Positions 49,246 to 61,039 of a stretch of 64,000 nucleotides of DNA are shown here, piece by piece. Positions within the stretch are counted from its first letter, which is position 1. The number at the start of each line of letters is the position of its first letter. Under the pieces are notes generated by a model. It did no database searches. It saw only the letters and a list, made by a program, of their open reading frames with translations, and had not been told where the DNA came from. The DNA is from Polydactylus sextarius (Eukaryota; Chordata; Actinopteri; Polynemidae), in assembly GCA_016801845.1 (NCBI GenBank), contig CM028918.1, forward strand, positions 14,435,001 through 14,499,000, read 5' to 3'. The position numbers and the translations under genes were made by a program.

Positions 49246-50036
49246 TTAATCAACTAAATTAACATTCCCTTACATGATCATTTATCTAATTCCATTAAAT
49301 AGCAATTAAAATTCTCAGCCATTACCTGACAATTGCTCTTCATTTTCCTCGTATATGAAGATAATATTAATACATTTAATGCAGTATTTACTGAGGAAGA
49401 TCAAATCACACAAAAATATGGGTGATGCAATAAACAGAAATAATGTGGAAAGAAGTCTGTAAAGGAGAGCCAGTGTTGTTTCACAAAACACACACATGCA
49501 GCGTACATGAACACCAGCTAGCCAACCGAGGAAATGCACTGATTATTCTGAAAATGTACAAGATGTGTTTTTGCCCGTTCCTTTTTCCTCTGATTTCTGT
49601 GTTCAGCTCTAACCGTGTTAAAGGTAAGTGCATACACACACACAAAAACAATATGTAGTTTTGATTTTATTGATCTGTCCATTAACCGTGTCACTGTTTT
49701 CATACACATTGCAAATCAAATTCAAAAATTCATGTGAGACAGAGTCTATCAAGCCCAGGATTCAGCACATTTGAAATCAGCCCTTGTGTGATCTAATACA
49801 ATGCCAGCGCAGTTCAATATTTCAGCAGAAGTTTTCCCACTGGCTTCCGAAAGAAATCTATAGGAAAAATCAATTTATTTATGTGTATAAAGGCTTTAAT
49901 CTATGGATAGTAAGAAAATCACCTTCCTAGCAGGCCTTTGTTTATGACTAACACCTTGCTGCTGTGACTCTAAATGCATCAGTTTCTGTAATGGATTCTG
50001 CCCTTCCAGAGCTTTTGGCAATGGCAATTGAGGAAC

Positions 50037-50189
50037 ATGTGTGATACCTTTTTGTTGCTGGTGTTACTGCTGGCTGCAGCTGCAGAGGGGAAGTGGGGTC
50101 TCTCTCTCCCCCACAACGAATCCATGCTGGCTCTCAGAATGGGAACTAGATTAGTGCGGCTGTCTGAATATTTTACTGTGGCTCTGCAG
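50037..50189 (+). CDS. Possible signal-peptide exon of an unknown secreted protein
   Basis: This is a hypothetical first coding exon, not recognised. The ATG at 50037 has A at -3. It opens 51 codons starting MCDTFLLLVLLLAAAAEGKW, which looks like a classical signal peptide: a hydrophobic core of about 12 residues and small residues before a likely cleavage near residue 16. An N-glycosylation sequon (NES) follows. The segment can end at CTGCAG followed by GTTCTA (50190), a weak donor that would leave phase 0. Alternatively, a good acceptor (CTGCCCTTCCAG, ending 50010) would make this an internal exon with the same frame. It lies 6.2 kb upstream of the phase-0 segment at 56427 on the same strand, which is why it is listed. 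Chance is a real alternative because the donor is poor. Confidence 0.2.
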
Positions 50190-53100
50190 GTTCTACCAAA
50201 TGGACTGTTGTCATGCCTTTATTGTGTTTTCCAACTTTGGTGTAATGCCTAGTTTAGGGGAAAAGAAATTTCATTGAATCTTTGATGCATGTCAACCCTT
50301 TGCCAATATTATGAATGTATGTTTTTTTGTGTGCGTGTGTCTTTCTGGTGGGCACAAATCTGCATGAATTCAAGCTGTATGGATATATAGGACATTACTT
50401 TAGATATTTTTTTGATTCCAGTTGGTAAATTGAGACAGCCATGTTTGCTGAATGAGCATTCTCTTGGTGCATCTGAAATTACGAGGCCATTGCAGCCCCC
50501 TTCAATTTGGCCTCTCAACGCAACATCTGCTTGCTTCAAACAATAGACCAGCAGCCCCACAGAAATGTTCTTTGTGCTTAATAATGAACCAAAGACAGAC
50601 AAGAATAGAGACTAATAATAACAACACAAGTAAAAATAAACTCTAGGTTTCATTGCCACGTCGTAAGTAGAAAGTCTTCATGTATTCTTCATGGAGTTCT
50701 CCTTATAGCAGCTGTTTGTGTAGTGTGTTTCACACAGTATCTATACCTGCTCAAGGTGTCTACCTCTGAGCATGTGTGTGTTTTTAATGGATGTTAACAA
50801 CTACCACAGTTTTTTTCCTTTAATAGGAGCAATTCAGGTTTTTACAAACTGAAGCTACTTTGGAAAGAACGGCAACTTTAACCTTGGGAAAAGATAAGAT
50901 GTCAATTCCAGCTGCACTTAGAGCCTGTCCTGTATAATGACACAGTCCTAAATGACATTATTTAATGAGGTTAGATGTTTGGATAAGTGTGTCAAATGAC
51001 TGCAGGCAGTAGGCAGGCATTTGGTACAACATAGTGTGATTTGGATTTTTGGCCACCATCACCTTTCCCACCTGTGATTGCCCAGGGAAAGCTGGGTGGT
51101 TTGATCCACAGTCTGTGTTGCTTGTGCTTCTGTACAACACCGTGTAATCAAAAAGCATGATGGAGGTACAACAGCTCATTGAGTCTGTTGGTGATTTCAC
51201 ATCAAACTGTTGATAAGTTGGACACTATGTGTATTTAATATGTAGCCAGATCCATTTTGGACCTAGAGACTGATAATGAATTTCAAAAGCTTTTTCTAGT
51301 TTTATGTATGATGCATTGGATGGAAAAGTTTACTGTTGTCAGTGCTCTCTGCTGGACAAAAGTTGCAATGGAGACTATTTTTTAAAGCATAACAGCAGCA
51401 AGCCCAGCCAGCACCCAGTTACTTGTTGTTCCTGGTGCCCCTAACCTATTGTCTCCCTGTGCATTTGCATTGAATGAGTCATTTTACCCAATTATTAAGA
51501 TGGATGTGGAAATGCTCAACAGTTTGTAGTTTTGGACAGTGTGAAGTAAACAAACAGTCCCACAACCCAGAGCAGGGTTCCAGCATTTGGACGTTTAACC
51601 TGGTCTGGTCCCAGAACTCCGAGTGACCATCTGGAGTTCCAGCTGGCTTCACTGACTGTAGGAGTACGGAGCACTCATCTGGACCTGTCCTCGCTCACAT
51701 GAGCAGTCGACCTGCCAACTGCTCTTTTGGCTCACATGGAAACTATCGATCAAAACAATGATATAATAAAAGTCATAATAAAAGTAATTAAACATCATCA
51801 TAATAAAACATACAGTACAATATGGAGGAATCATAAATGAGATTCCTACAGCCACAGAGAAGAGAGAGAAGAAAACAACTTTGAAAGTGACAACAAAAGT
51901 CCAAGATCTTCAACAAAAAGATGAATCATAGATTGATGATTGAAGTTAAAAATGAGTGAATATCAGTGGACTTTGTGACTCTGAAGATGTCATCTGTGGC
52001 TCTGATAAAATGATTTGGAGCAAAAGATAAAGAACAAGAAAATTCTTTATTTAATGAGTACTAAATAAAGTAATATCTTTCAGCAGAACAGCAGGGAACA
52101 AAAGCAATCTTCTGTGAATCTCTGGAGGATAAAAACAACTTCAACCCAGGTTATGTTTGTCACATGTAAGAAATGGGACTCCTCTTCTCTATTAGATTTT
52201 GCCTGGATTTGTATGAACATGCAAATATCATATGGCTGTCCACATGTAGCACATAGTCTTTCACTTTCTTATTTTATTTTTTCTTTACTTGCACTTATTG
52301 TCACCAGACAGGCAGGCTTGCTTTGCTCTGCAATCGAGAAATCTCATCTTCACCTGCGAGACACACAACATCGCTGAATAATTGAGAAGGCTGAGGTTGT
52401 GTGCTACTGGAGCTGTTTGGTAATTTGGCCTAATTGATGAAAACATAGGCCCCTGCAATCAGTCATCTCTGACTACATAATCTGATATAATATGCAGCTG
52501 GAAAGGGTAGGTCTTTATTGAATTACACTCACTATATGCCCCCTTGTACACACACACGTAATGTCTTGACATTTAAATATCAGTTTAAGGTTAATGTGTC
52601 TCCCACCCAGATGAATTAAATGCCTCTAACGTGCTCCTTTCACATTTAAATAATAACTCTTAATAAACCAAGCAATGGTGGAAAAATTGTGGTGAAATAA
52701 CAGTAACTTGTTTGTGCAATACCTTGTTGTTGTTTTATTCAGATTCACAGTCCTTCCTGTTACAATCTTATAACAATCTTATTTTGATGTCAGAATGTAA
52801 TTTCTCTGCTTTGGATTTCTAATTTTACATTGAATATATTGGGATGGAAATAGATTAATCAAAACACAGCACGGTGCCAAACAGGAAAAATTAAAAAAAC
52901 ACCACATACCAAACAACACTCAGGAAGTGTTGTTTGTTATGTAAGTAATTAATATCACCAGCCAGGACTAATTATTTCCAATAAGGTTTGTACTTATGTG
53001 TAAGCTGTGACATCCAAATAAGTTGTTTGCACAAAATCAACTCAACTCTCTCAACTCTGATCATTTCAGGGATCTGTTTGGAAACATGGAGGAGACAGAT

Positions 53101-56100
53101 TTTCATGAAGATAATTATCATCCTAGTTTTTAATTAGTCAATTGATTGATAGTTTTTAGTGATTTTAGTTACATTGAAAGTAAACATACTCAAATCTGTC
53201 AGAGATGTTTGTGGCAGTAGTAACGTGAGAGACCTTGGCAAATGGAAACAAGACAGACATGGAAATACTGACGTGGTAGATTATGTCTTGGGTGTTTTAG
53301 TATTGGTCTTGACTGTGACTGATCTATGTGCCTGTTTTTATCAGACTCACAACTGCAGGGGATAATTTGACTTCTCATATTCCAGCCATGCTGTACATAT
53401 TACCATACACATATCCAAACACAAACACATAGCCATAGCAACACAGAGATGTCACATTTGTCAAATTCATTTAATATCTCCTCACGGTCTGCTAGCTGTC
53501 TGCTCTGTTTGTGTAGTGGGGATGAAAAAACCCAGTGCTCCTAAGCAGCCTTGGCGCTGGAAATTGGAACTAAAGTGGCTCCGGCCGAGAGATGCAACAT
53601 TAATCCATTCCACTTTAGCAATGAAGAGGGGGGAGGGTCATGCTGATAAGAGGTGTGATGAAGGAAAGGGAAAGAACTTGCTAATGAGGTATGCTAAATT
53701 AGAGATTTCCAGGGGAAGGAGAGGTAGACATCTAACCCTTCTGGCCCACTTGATGGTCCACTGATGTGATAGACCACAAGGATTCGTCCTAGTAATCCCC
53801 ACAGTCATTCCAACTACATTAGATAGACCTGAGAGAGTTGAAAGTCATGAAGACAAATGTGGAAGTCACATTATTGCTGCTTAACACATAGCTAACATCA
53901 GTTTAGCCACAGCATGCTATCAGTGTTGTTTTATTTCTAGCTAATTAGTCACCAAACCTAGTGTCACATTCCTGTGTTAAATGTCTTGTCCAGGGACATT
54001 TGATTGACTTCCTAGTTTGCCATGATAAGTCAATGTTGTTATGTTAGCTATAGTAGCAAGATGTTATGATTGCTGTCATGTCTTCTCTACAATGTGGGCT
54101 TTGCAGCAGCAACTCAGCAGTTTGCACTGGCTAATGCCACAGTGTTGGGTCTTGGTAATGTGCATCCATGCATTTCAGGAACAGAGTTTTGGGAGCCGCA
54201 CTCAGTTGAGAGTTGTATTTGTTTTACTGTTAAGATTAAATATCAAGTCTTTCTCCAGAATCACTTACTCTACTTTAAATGGGAGACAAAGAAGCTGCAC
54301 TCAGTCTGAGCTTCATCTAAAGCTTCTGTTCCAGCCAACATTGAATCTCCATTGTTGAAATCAAAGAGCCTTTTCAGGGCATGAATAAACAAAACAATGC
54401 CTCGGCAATATTTGTTATTTGCTGTCTCTGCAGGTCGTGGTTTAGACCATGTTGTCTGTTAGCACATTTTTATTAGTTTGTGAGAGAAAATCTATGATAG
54501 TTTTATGCTTTTATCAATTTCTGCACAATGTTCTACAGTAAATACGCTGCCTGGTGTAGATACCATGTCATATAAATGCCTTAGTTACAGAGACATCGTA
54601 AAAACAAGTATGTAATCAATATACATTGTTAATTTAAAGAAACAATGTATGTGGATGGATGGCAGTTAGTGCTAAGAGCAGCATGTTTTGGGATTAGTTC
54701 AACAGATTCATAAGATTTATTCCTGAGGGGATGACCCATAAAAAATGCAGTTTCTCATTTAAAAGGCAACTTTTATCATCCCGTGGTTAAATAATGACAT
54801 TAACATTGAATCTTTTGTCTCTGCCAGAAGCTTTTCTAATGGATTTCAGTGTGGATTTTTTATTGGGATAGAAGAAATTTATAAATGAAATGAACACAAA
54901 TAAGGCTGTAACGTAGACACATAGTTAGCTGTTGGTTGTCCTCAGAAATAAATACTATGCGTGTATAAAAACAGTGAATACCAGTAAGTGCTTAAAATTT
55001 TGGGAACAGTATGTCAGACTGTGAAATAAGGTCAAATTTGGTACACACCAAACAGCAAGATGGCAAACAAAACAAATAACCACAAACGACAAACAGACAG
55101 ACAAAACAGCCACTTAAACTGCAAAAGAGCCAATGTCATGATTGTAACATTACCAGCATTGTAACCTCATGTGTCATCATGTTTACTTTTGTTTACGCTG
55201 TCAAGGAAAATGGCCTTGGGTTTACAGAAGAATGGTTTTTGAACAATGCAGCTTCACTGCTGCCTCTTGACAAACACCAAAAGATGTTGTCATTGAATGC
55301 TAAACATACAAATATAAAGCGCAACACTTATATAAATGTACACTCTCGGCAGTATCTACTGTAGCATATAGCTTCCACATTAAACCCTGTTTACAGTCTT
55401 CACTGTTTAATTAAATTAGATGAAATGTGTGAAAGACAAGGAAGAGATGAGAGAACTGAAATCTTTGTCAAGCGCTAAACTACCCCAAACATCACAAATT
55501 TAGAAAATGTCAGAACAAAGGTTAATAATATTCTGTTTGTACCTTTAACCACTCAGTCTTAATTCTGCCTTCCATATTTTATTAAATAATCCATAAATTG
55601 AATTGCTGTTATCTCAGCCACCATTTTTATGACAGCCAATTTGTGAGCAAAAACACCATCTGCTCCATAGTAGTTGTGGCAGCACACCCACACAAGACAC
55701 ACACCTACACACACGCACACGCAAGCATATAGAAACATACGTCCCGCTGTGTTGTTGTAACGTTAGCAGTGACACCTGACAGAATTCCCAGGGTGCTCAG
55801 CTACAGTGTGACAAGGTAAAATCATTGCTAACTTAAGGTAGAATTACAGAGAAAATCACATTTATACCCTTGAATATCTGAGCTTGTTATAATTGTATCA
55901 TAACTTAACACATTAAATCATAAAAAGGTGATTAACTTGTGAGAACAATGAGGATATGAACATAAATAAGTTGGAGTTTTTGAAAAATAATTTAAAGTTA
56001 AGTTTTTGATATATACAATATGTACTTAAATGTGGAATGTAATCTGACAGCACAGTTTCATGTTAATATGAAAATAATGATCCTTTCTTCCTCAGATCAG

Positions 56101-56426
56101 ATTTTGAACTACCGGGCAAAAGCAAAGATGCTTGAACTTAAACTGATGAGTAGAGGATACTCGGGGAAACTATACTTCCTAACTTACACTGCAGTTTTTA
56201 ACTGTCGAAAAATGTTAAAGAAGAAGCAAAAATGCCCCAAGAATCTTTAAACAATTTCAGTCTTTTTACAAACATAATACATTGGCAGGGGACCCAATTG
56301 TCATGTTAGAAAACTTCACATTGTGTCGATGCTGGCAGGGAGGTTACAGTTTTCCAATGCTTGGCAATGTCAGCTTCACAATCATTGTATCGCATAAATA
56401 CATAATTCCTTTTTTTTTTTTTTAAG
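50190..56426. other. Possible intron; otherwise plain non-coding
   Basis: No gene or named repeat is supported inside. Short open segments with one good splice signal occur at 53517-53687 and 55790-55822, but neither matches the phase of the neighbouring candidate exons. A CA-rich tract is present near 55695-55722. Confidence 0.4.
53517..53687 (+). other. Stop-poor, exon-like block
   Basis: A pyrimidine-rich stretch and TAG acceptor (ends 53516) precede 171 bases open in one frame from ATG 53522 (MKKPSAPKQPWRWKLELKWL...). The block ends at a GTATGC site. The frame continues unspliced to 53764. The product would be short and very basic with no recognisable domain. The block is more complex and less AT-rich than its surroundings and could equally be a conserved non-coding element. 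Its phases do not fit the candidate exons downstream. Confidence 0.2.
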
Positions 56427-56597
56427 GCCCACAAGCTCAAAGACTTTGCACAGTGGGATCACTTTCAGAATGACTGCTATCACTGCACATTCAGAGCTGC
56501 CAACCACACTTGCAAATATGAGATAGGACACTCTGCCAAGGATATATCTCTTCCAATTTTCAGAGACTTAAATCATTTGGAGGCGCTGACTGAAAAG
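56427..56597 (+). CDS. Candidate internal exon, unknown cysteine-containing protein
   Basis: I do not recognise the product. The segment follows a 13-base T run and AAG acceptor (ends 56426) and stops at AAG before GTATTT (donor 56598). It is 171 bp, exactly 57 codons, phase 0 at both ends. Only this frame is open; the other two plus-strand frames have stops. The peptide starts AHKLKDFAQWDHFQND and contains CYHCTFRAANHTC, with cysteines spaced C-x2-C-x8-C and a glycosylation sequon (NHT). It ends ISLPIFRDLNHLEALTEK. That cysteine spacing also occurs at the start of some Ly6/uPAR-type domains, but the remaining cysteines of that fold are not visible. Third positions are richer in G/C than the flanks. 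It fits in phase with the candidate exons at 50037 and 59219. Confidence 0.4.
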
Positions 56598-59218
56598 GTA
56601 TTTCATTATTGTTTAATGACAAAGTCAGTTTTTATTAGATTAGTTTTAAGCTCAGTGTGCCTTCATCTGATGATCGAGGGAAGTTTTTTGGGTACATTTC
56701 TCTCCACTGGGGCACAGTTTTCCTGTTTTAATGTATAAAAACACACAAAATTGTGTTTGAGTGTCAGATGTTTGATTTTTTTTTTTTTTTCCTTCACAGT
56801 GACTTTTTAACATGGCACATAGCGGAGATGGACTTCAAAACATTTAAAAAAATGTTTAATAAATCTACAATTACAGTCAGACACTGGTTGTGGCTTAAGT
56901 TAAAGCGAGTGATTACAAATTTTACATTTGACCTGTATTTTAATGGCTAAAAGAGTGTTCGGCGTCTACCTCCTCTGGATGCGGAGCTTAAAGATAACCG
57001 CCCCTCTGGACATCATTACTTCCTTTTATACTCATTCCACGCTTCAGTACATCTGAAAGTCAACATTAGCTTTTGCCAGCACAGTTTGAGAGAAATACCA
57101 CACAAAGGGAAGGTTGAAACGGCCACCATCTTTATCCATCTGCTCTACTGAATCCAGCCTCTTTCAAACACCTGTTTGAAAGGATCGATTGCAGATTGAT
57201 AATGAGGAGCAGAGATCTAAAGACTAGACATGTGATCTTAAGGCCGGAAAGTCACTGGTTCAAATTCTTTCCAGTTGGGAAAAGCTGAGTGTGGAAATTG
57301 GTCGCTTCCTGCACAGTTTTTGCAATATGAGTGTTCATTCAAGCAAGACATTTAATCCGCACCTCTAGCAGAGCTGCTCAGCTGCCATCAATTTGAAACT
57401 AGTTGTACCGGACAGAGTCCAGATTTCTCCTGTTGAGATATAAATATCAAGATAATACAAATAATTTTTGCAACGTTAAGAATTCCAAATAAGCACATCC
57501 ATGTTTCACCAATGTTTTACAAGTGACATCGCCTGACTAAACAGTTAGGTTGTCAGCTCATGCAAAGAGGAAGTTTTCATCATTGTCAAAAAGTTTAACT
57601 CCTCTGTTTTTCTATATATCTTCTCTAACAACCAAAGATGCCAGAGACGCTTAAACCCAGTCGGAACTTTAATCTCCTAAATTTAATCAAAATGATTTTA
57701 TTTGATTTAATTAACTCTTGGCTTACCTTGGTGTTATCACAGGATCCATTTGGGCTGGAAGAGAGTAATTCACTAAAACCAATTTAACATATTTTACATT
57801 ACCGAAGACCTGTATTTATTTGCTGAGAAAACAATGAGACACAAGTCACAACAGGTCACAAAATGACCTTAGGTTATGTTTTTAATCATCTATTGTTGGT
57901 TCCTACAAAATGAAAACACAACTTATTGTTTATTATTATTATAACTACTATTTTAGTTTAGTTTAGTCCTTAGGTCAAAGTGTTGGTGGATATATGAAGC
58001 ATATCTTTTAACAGAGTTAGCTCTGATCACTGTGAGCTTGAGTTTAAACATTGATATTAAGGGATATTAAGGTTGTGCATTCATAAGTGTGATGCAGCTG
58101 AAGATCTGCTGTAGTTAAAGCTGTGAGCTTTGCAGCAGCTGATGTAGTCACGAGACACTGTGACCAGTCACCTCATACTGCTTAGGTTTTCTCAAATTCA
58201 AATTTCTGATCCTAGTGGACACTACACAACAACAATAAGTACACTGAAGAATCGCGGTGTGATTTTTTTTTTTCCCCCACTTACACCCATTCAGCAAAGC
58301 AGCAATCATCGCTATCACTGTTACAGCTCTGCCACAGATAAAGGAAATGGCATTAAAACCAGATGGTATGGTTAATTCTAAGAGGAAGATTTAGTAAAAA
58401 AACACAAAAAACAATCAAGAATGTAGGGATGACAATAAGGACCACAGATGCTACTCAAATGACTCAACTTGACTGTCTGTGTGTCTGTGCATCTCTCTGT
58501 GTTACTGTGTGGCTTTGGTCTCCTGTTTAAAGTCAAATAGAAGATACCTGAATATAATTTCAGTGCTGTAACTTAGAGCAGATTTTAAATAATGTAAAGA
58601 CAATTGTCATGGGCGATACAATTAAAGCGTTATGTGACCTGATCATGCATTAAATGTACATCTAAGCTGTTGCTTTTGAAGGTAGATATTTATAGTGTAG
58701 TGGCAGTAAACACTTTGTTGATGCTATTTGTTTGACATGAATGCTTCAAATAAGAAATCTGGGAGAGCATATGAAGTTAATGAGAACTGTATATACAGGT
58801 CACCTTTAAAGAAACGTATCATATATAGCATATGTAGAACCATCAGTGATCGTCGAGCATGTTCTCACTTCCACTGTAATGACTAAACAGCAGCAGCTGC
58901 CGTCTGTCTGTTTTTAAATAGAACTAGGGAAGGTTGCATGTCCCCTCAGGTTAGTTTGGCTTCATTTTTCCATTTTCTTTGTCCTTGCGACCTCTCTGCA
59001 CTTTATTTCTGTCACTCTCCTGTCTTTTAGGTCACAATTACTTGGTCATGAACTGCCTTCCACACTGACAATGTCCACTAATGTTTGATTTGTCGTGTAG
59101 ATGCTGAAAAGTCAGTCAACCAGTTTCATTGTGCAGTCCCGCTGTTGCTCCAGTTTATTGAGGCATATTTGCTGCATTATCTTGTCTGTCTTGTTTATTT
59201 CCCTTTTGTCATTGACAG
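56598..59218. other. Possible intron containing a SINE
   Basis: Between the two phase-matched candidate exons. It contains a tRNA-type SINE (57215-57465) and a T run near 56778-56790. A minus-strand 28-bp segment (57735-57762) with good splice-like borders is listed among the rejected items. Confidence 0.4.
57215..57465 (+). mobile_element. tRNA-derived SINE copy
   Basis: GTCACTGGTTCAAATTC contains a polymerase III B-box-like motif (57257-57267), preceded by an A-box-like region in a tRNA-sized head. The body follows fish SINE phrases: AAGCAAGACATTTAATCCGC (family gagcaaggcacttaatcc), AGCAGAGCTGCTCAGCTGCC and AATTTGAAACTAGTTGTACC. Mobility would depend on LINE machinery. The copy is worn, without a clear tail or target duplication, and its ends are approximate. 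Confidence 0.65.
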
Positions 59219-59350
59219 TGTGTCTTCTCAGATTACATGCTGATTGATGGCACCGTTTCCTCCAACATGTTCTCCCTCCCCCGACCGCTCAAACCAATGT
59301 GTCCCTGCATTGCTAGAGGACATTATAGTTCAGATGCATACAATCAGTAG
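59219..59350 (+). CDS. Candidate terminal exon, unknown secreted protein
   Basis: Not recognised. A long pyrimidine-rich tract and acceptor (TTTCCCTTTTGTCATTGACAG, ending 59218) precede 43 codons in phase 0 and a TAG at 59348-59350. The peptide begins CVFSDYMLIDGTVSSNMF and ends PMCPCIARGHYSSDAYNQ. It carries three cysteines. An alternative acceptor CTTCTCAG ends at 59231 and would give the same frame with phase 1. AATAAA signals occur at 59659 and 59892, the second followed by a T-rich stretch. The phase agrees with the candidate exon ending at 56597. Joined, the two would hold six cysteines after a signal peptide, an even number suited to disulfides. The call rests on signals and phase, not on homology. 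Confidence 0.33.
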   Translation, partial: CVFSDYMLIDGTVSSNMFSLPRPLKPMCPCIARGHYSSDAYNQ

Positions 59351-59658
59351 CAGGCATGATGGATCAAAATTGTTTTCTTTCTCTTCAGAAAGGCTATAAT
59401 ACCACCCTTAAATAGAATTTATGACTCACTGCAGACAGATTACACAAATATATATAATTTTTTAACATCCACAAAGTCACATAACTGCCACTATATAGAT
59501 TTTCAAGGATATTAAAAGGATTTGAAATGTTCAATAAGTGCTGTTGGTCAGACATTTTGATCACTGCTGCTGTGATGGATGTCTGTTCATGGAAGTGTGT
59601 GAATACCTCCACTTTTTTTACTTCCTCCTTAATGGTGGGTTTTTATGATTCCATGGGA

Positions 59659-59664
59659 AATAAA
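59659..59664 (+). terminator. Possible polyadenylation signal
   Basis: AATAAA lies 309 bases after the TAG of the candidate terminal exon. A second AATAAA at 59892-59897 is followed 12 bases later by a run of eight Ts, a better context. AATAAA is frequent in AT-rich DNA, so this is only supportive. Confidence 0.25.
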
Positions 59665-60059
59665 GTCAGATTTATTCCTTTTTTGTTTCGATGTTAAAGT
59701 GGTATTTTTCTATGTAGATCATTTTTGTCTTTCGAATGACAACTGTACAATTGTGCACTTGAAAGTTTAGATGCACTGCTCGGAAAACAGAGAATATCAG
59801 AACACTTTGACTTTGAAGAGTTAATTGTGCGTGGCGCATGGTGGAGTTACAGTCTGTTGATGTGAAAACAGACAAGATAAATCCAATAACCAATAAAGTG
59901 ATTGACATTTTTTTTCATTAACAGTTCTGATAATTAATTAATTCCATTTTTTTTTTAGAACTCTATAATTTTTAGTCCTAGAAATGTCTCAGCTTCATCT
60001 TCTTAGATGTGATTATTTTTCCTAGTCTTGGTATTTTAGTTTTTGATTCATTATCTCTG

Positions 60060-60145
60060 GAGAATTAAATATTAATTTCCACTATTTCTTGACAGATTCT
60101 AGACCAAACAACTGACTGCAAATTAAATGATCATGAAAATAGTCC
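60060..60145 (+). repeat. Fish interspersed repeat fragment, family E copy 2
   Basis: TTGACAGATTCTAGACCAAA, CAACTGACTGCAAATTAAAT and GATCATGAAAATAGTCC match the order tgacattttatagaccaaacaactaatcg, cagattaatcgat, aatgaaaatagtcg of the same family as the fragment at 42570-42690. Decayed. Confidence 0.4.
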
Positions 60146-61039
60146 ACAGGTGCAAATCATCAGAGTGTGACAAGAATAAACTTGCAATCATTTTAAAAAT
60201 AAATAGAATAAAATAAAAAGATATGAACAGCAGGAAAAAAAAATAGAAAAAGTATACACTTAACTAAGTGGGTAAATATGCTGTATCCCACTGTAAGAAG
60301 CACAAAATTTCCACCCTAATACCAGTATGTTTTAAGGCTCATGTACTGTAGGTACACAAAATGATCACCTTAAACACACACACACACACACAATCTTCAA
60401 GTCAGGAGAAACATTGAGGGGTGAGAGAGGGAGGTATCAGAGAAGTTTGCTGGTAAACTTCAGTAATTAATACATCATGTTGTTAGGGCTGCAGAGCTGA
60501 CGTGGGCAGCTCTCTTATAAAAGAGCACTGATGATTGATGGTCCTACCAAATAGATTAATAGAGCTGCTATTTCCAAACTGTAGCCAGAGAATTAGGCCG
60601 CTGATTTGCATGTTACTCCAAAGGGTAACAGCAAACATCAGCTAATACACACAGGTCCCTCATGGATTTCTAATGAAGAAACATTGTATTGGTTTGGCTT
60701 TAAACTACCAGGGGAACTAATTGAAGTCCCTTTTGGGACTCTGTCAGCTTTGGATTCTATATTTAAGAATTTTGCACCTGATGAGGACATTGTTCATTTT
60801 TCAGCTAATATCAGATTATGTGGTTTCTACCAGGCTGGATCTTGCTGTACTCAAGCCAGCCATCTGCTCTCTGCCTCTGTAAGAAGCTTTTTAAGGCTGC
60901 TGACTTGTTGATTTGTCAGCTAGAATATAAGCTCATAACATCTTAAATAAAATGTGGAAATAATTACATGCTGTGTTCAAAGAAGTGTAGCATTGACTAT
61001 AAGGTGTTCAATGCACCATAACAGACGCACCAGATGCTT
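60146..61039. other. Non-coding stretch with promoter-like motifs
   Basis: It contains a CA run (60374-60392) and a TGACGTG motif 12 bases before a TATAAAAG motif (60498-60523). A 101-codon open frame (60606-60911) has no ATG and no recognised domain, so no gene is called. Confidence 0.45.
60374..60392. repeat. (AC)n microsatellite
   Basis: Nine AC units. Confidence 0.9.

Larger units (their letters stand above)
47802..50010. other. Non-coding stretch with CA arrays and palindromes
   Basis: No gene is supported. It contains CA arrays at 48507-48541 and 48669-48733 and the palindrome cluster at 49210-49245. The Cys/Val-rich frames read from these arrays (48366-48820 minus) are artefacts. A strong GTAAGT donor-like site is at 49624. 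Confidence 0.5.

Noticed and set aside
54041..54358. Two overlapping plus-strand frames of 79 and 105 codons
   Set aside because: Neither shows a domain, a signal peptide or a splice pair, and overlap in different frames suggests chance.
57735..57762. 28-bp minus-strand segment with TCTCTTCCAG acceptor and CAAG/GTAAGC donor
   Set aside because: It is too short to judge and lies between plus-strand candidate exons. No other minus-strand exon is in reach.
60606..60911. 101-codon plus-strand frame
   Set aside because: It has no ATG (the first start is TTG), no fitting splice borders and no recognised domain.
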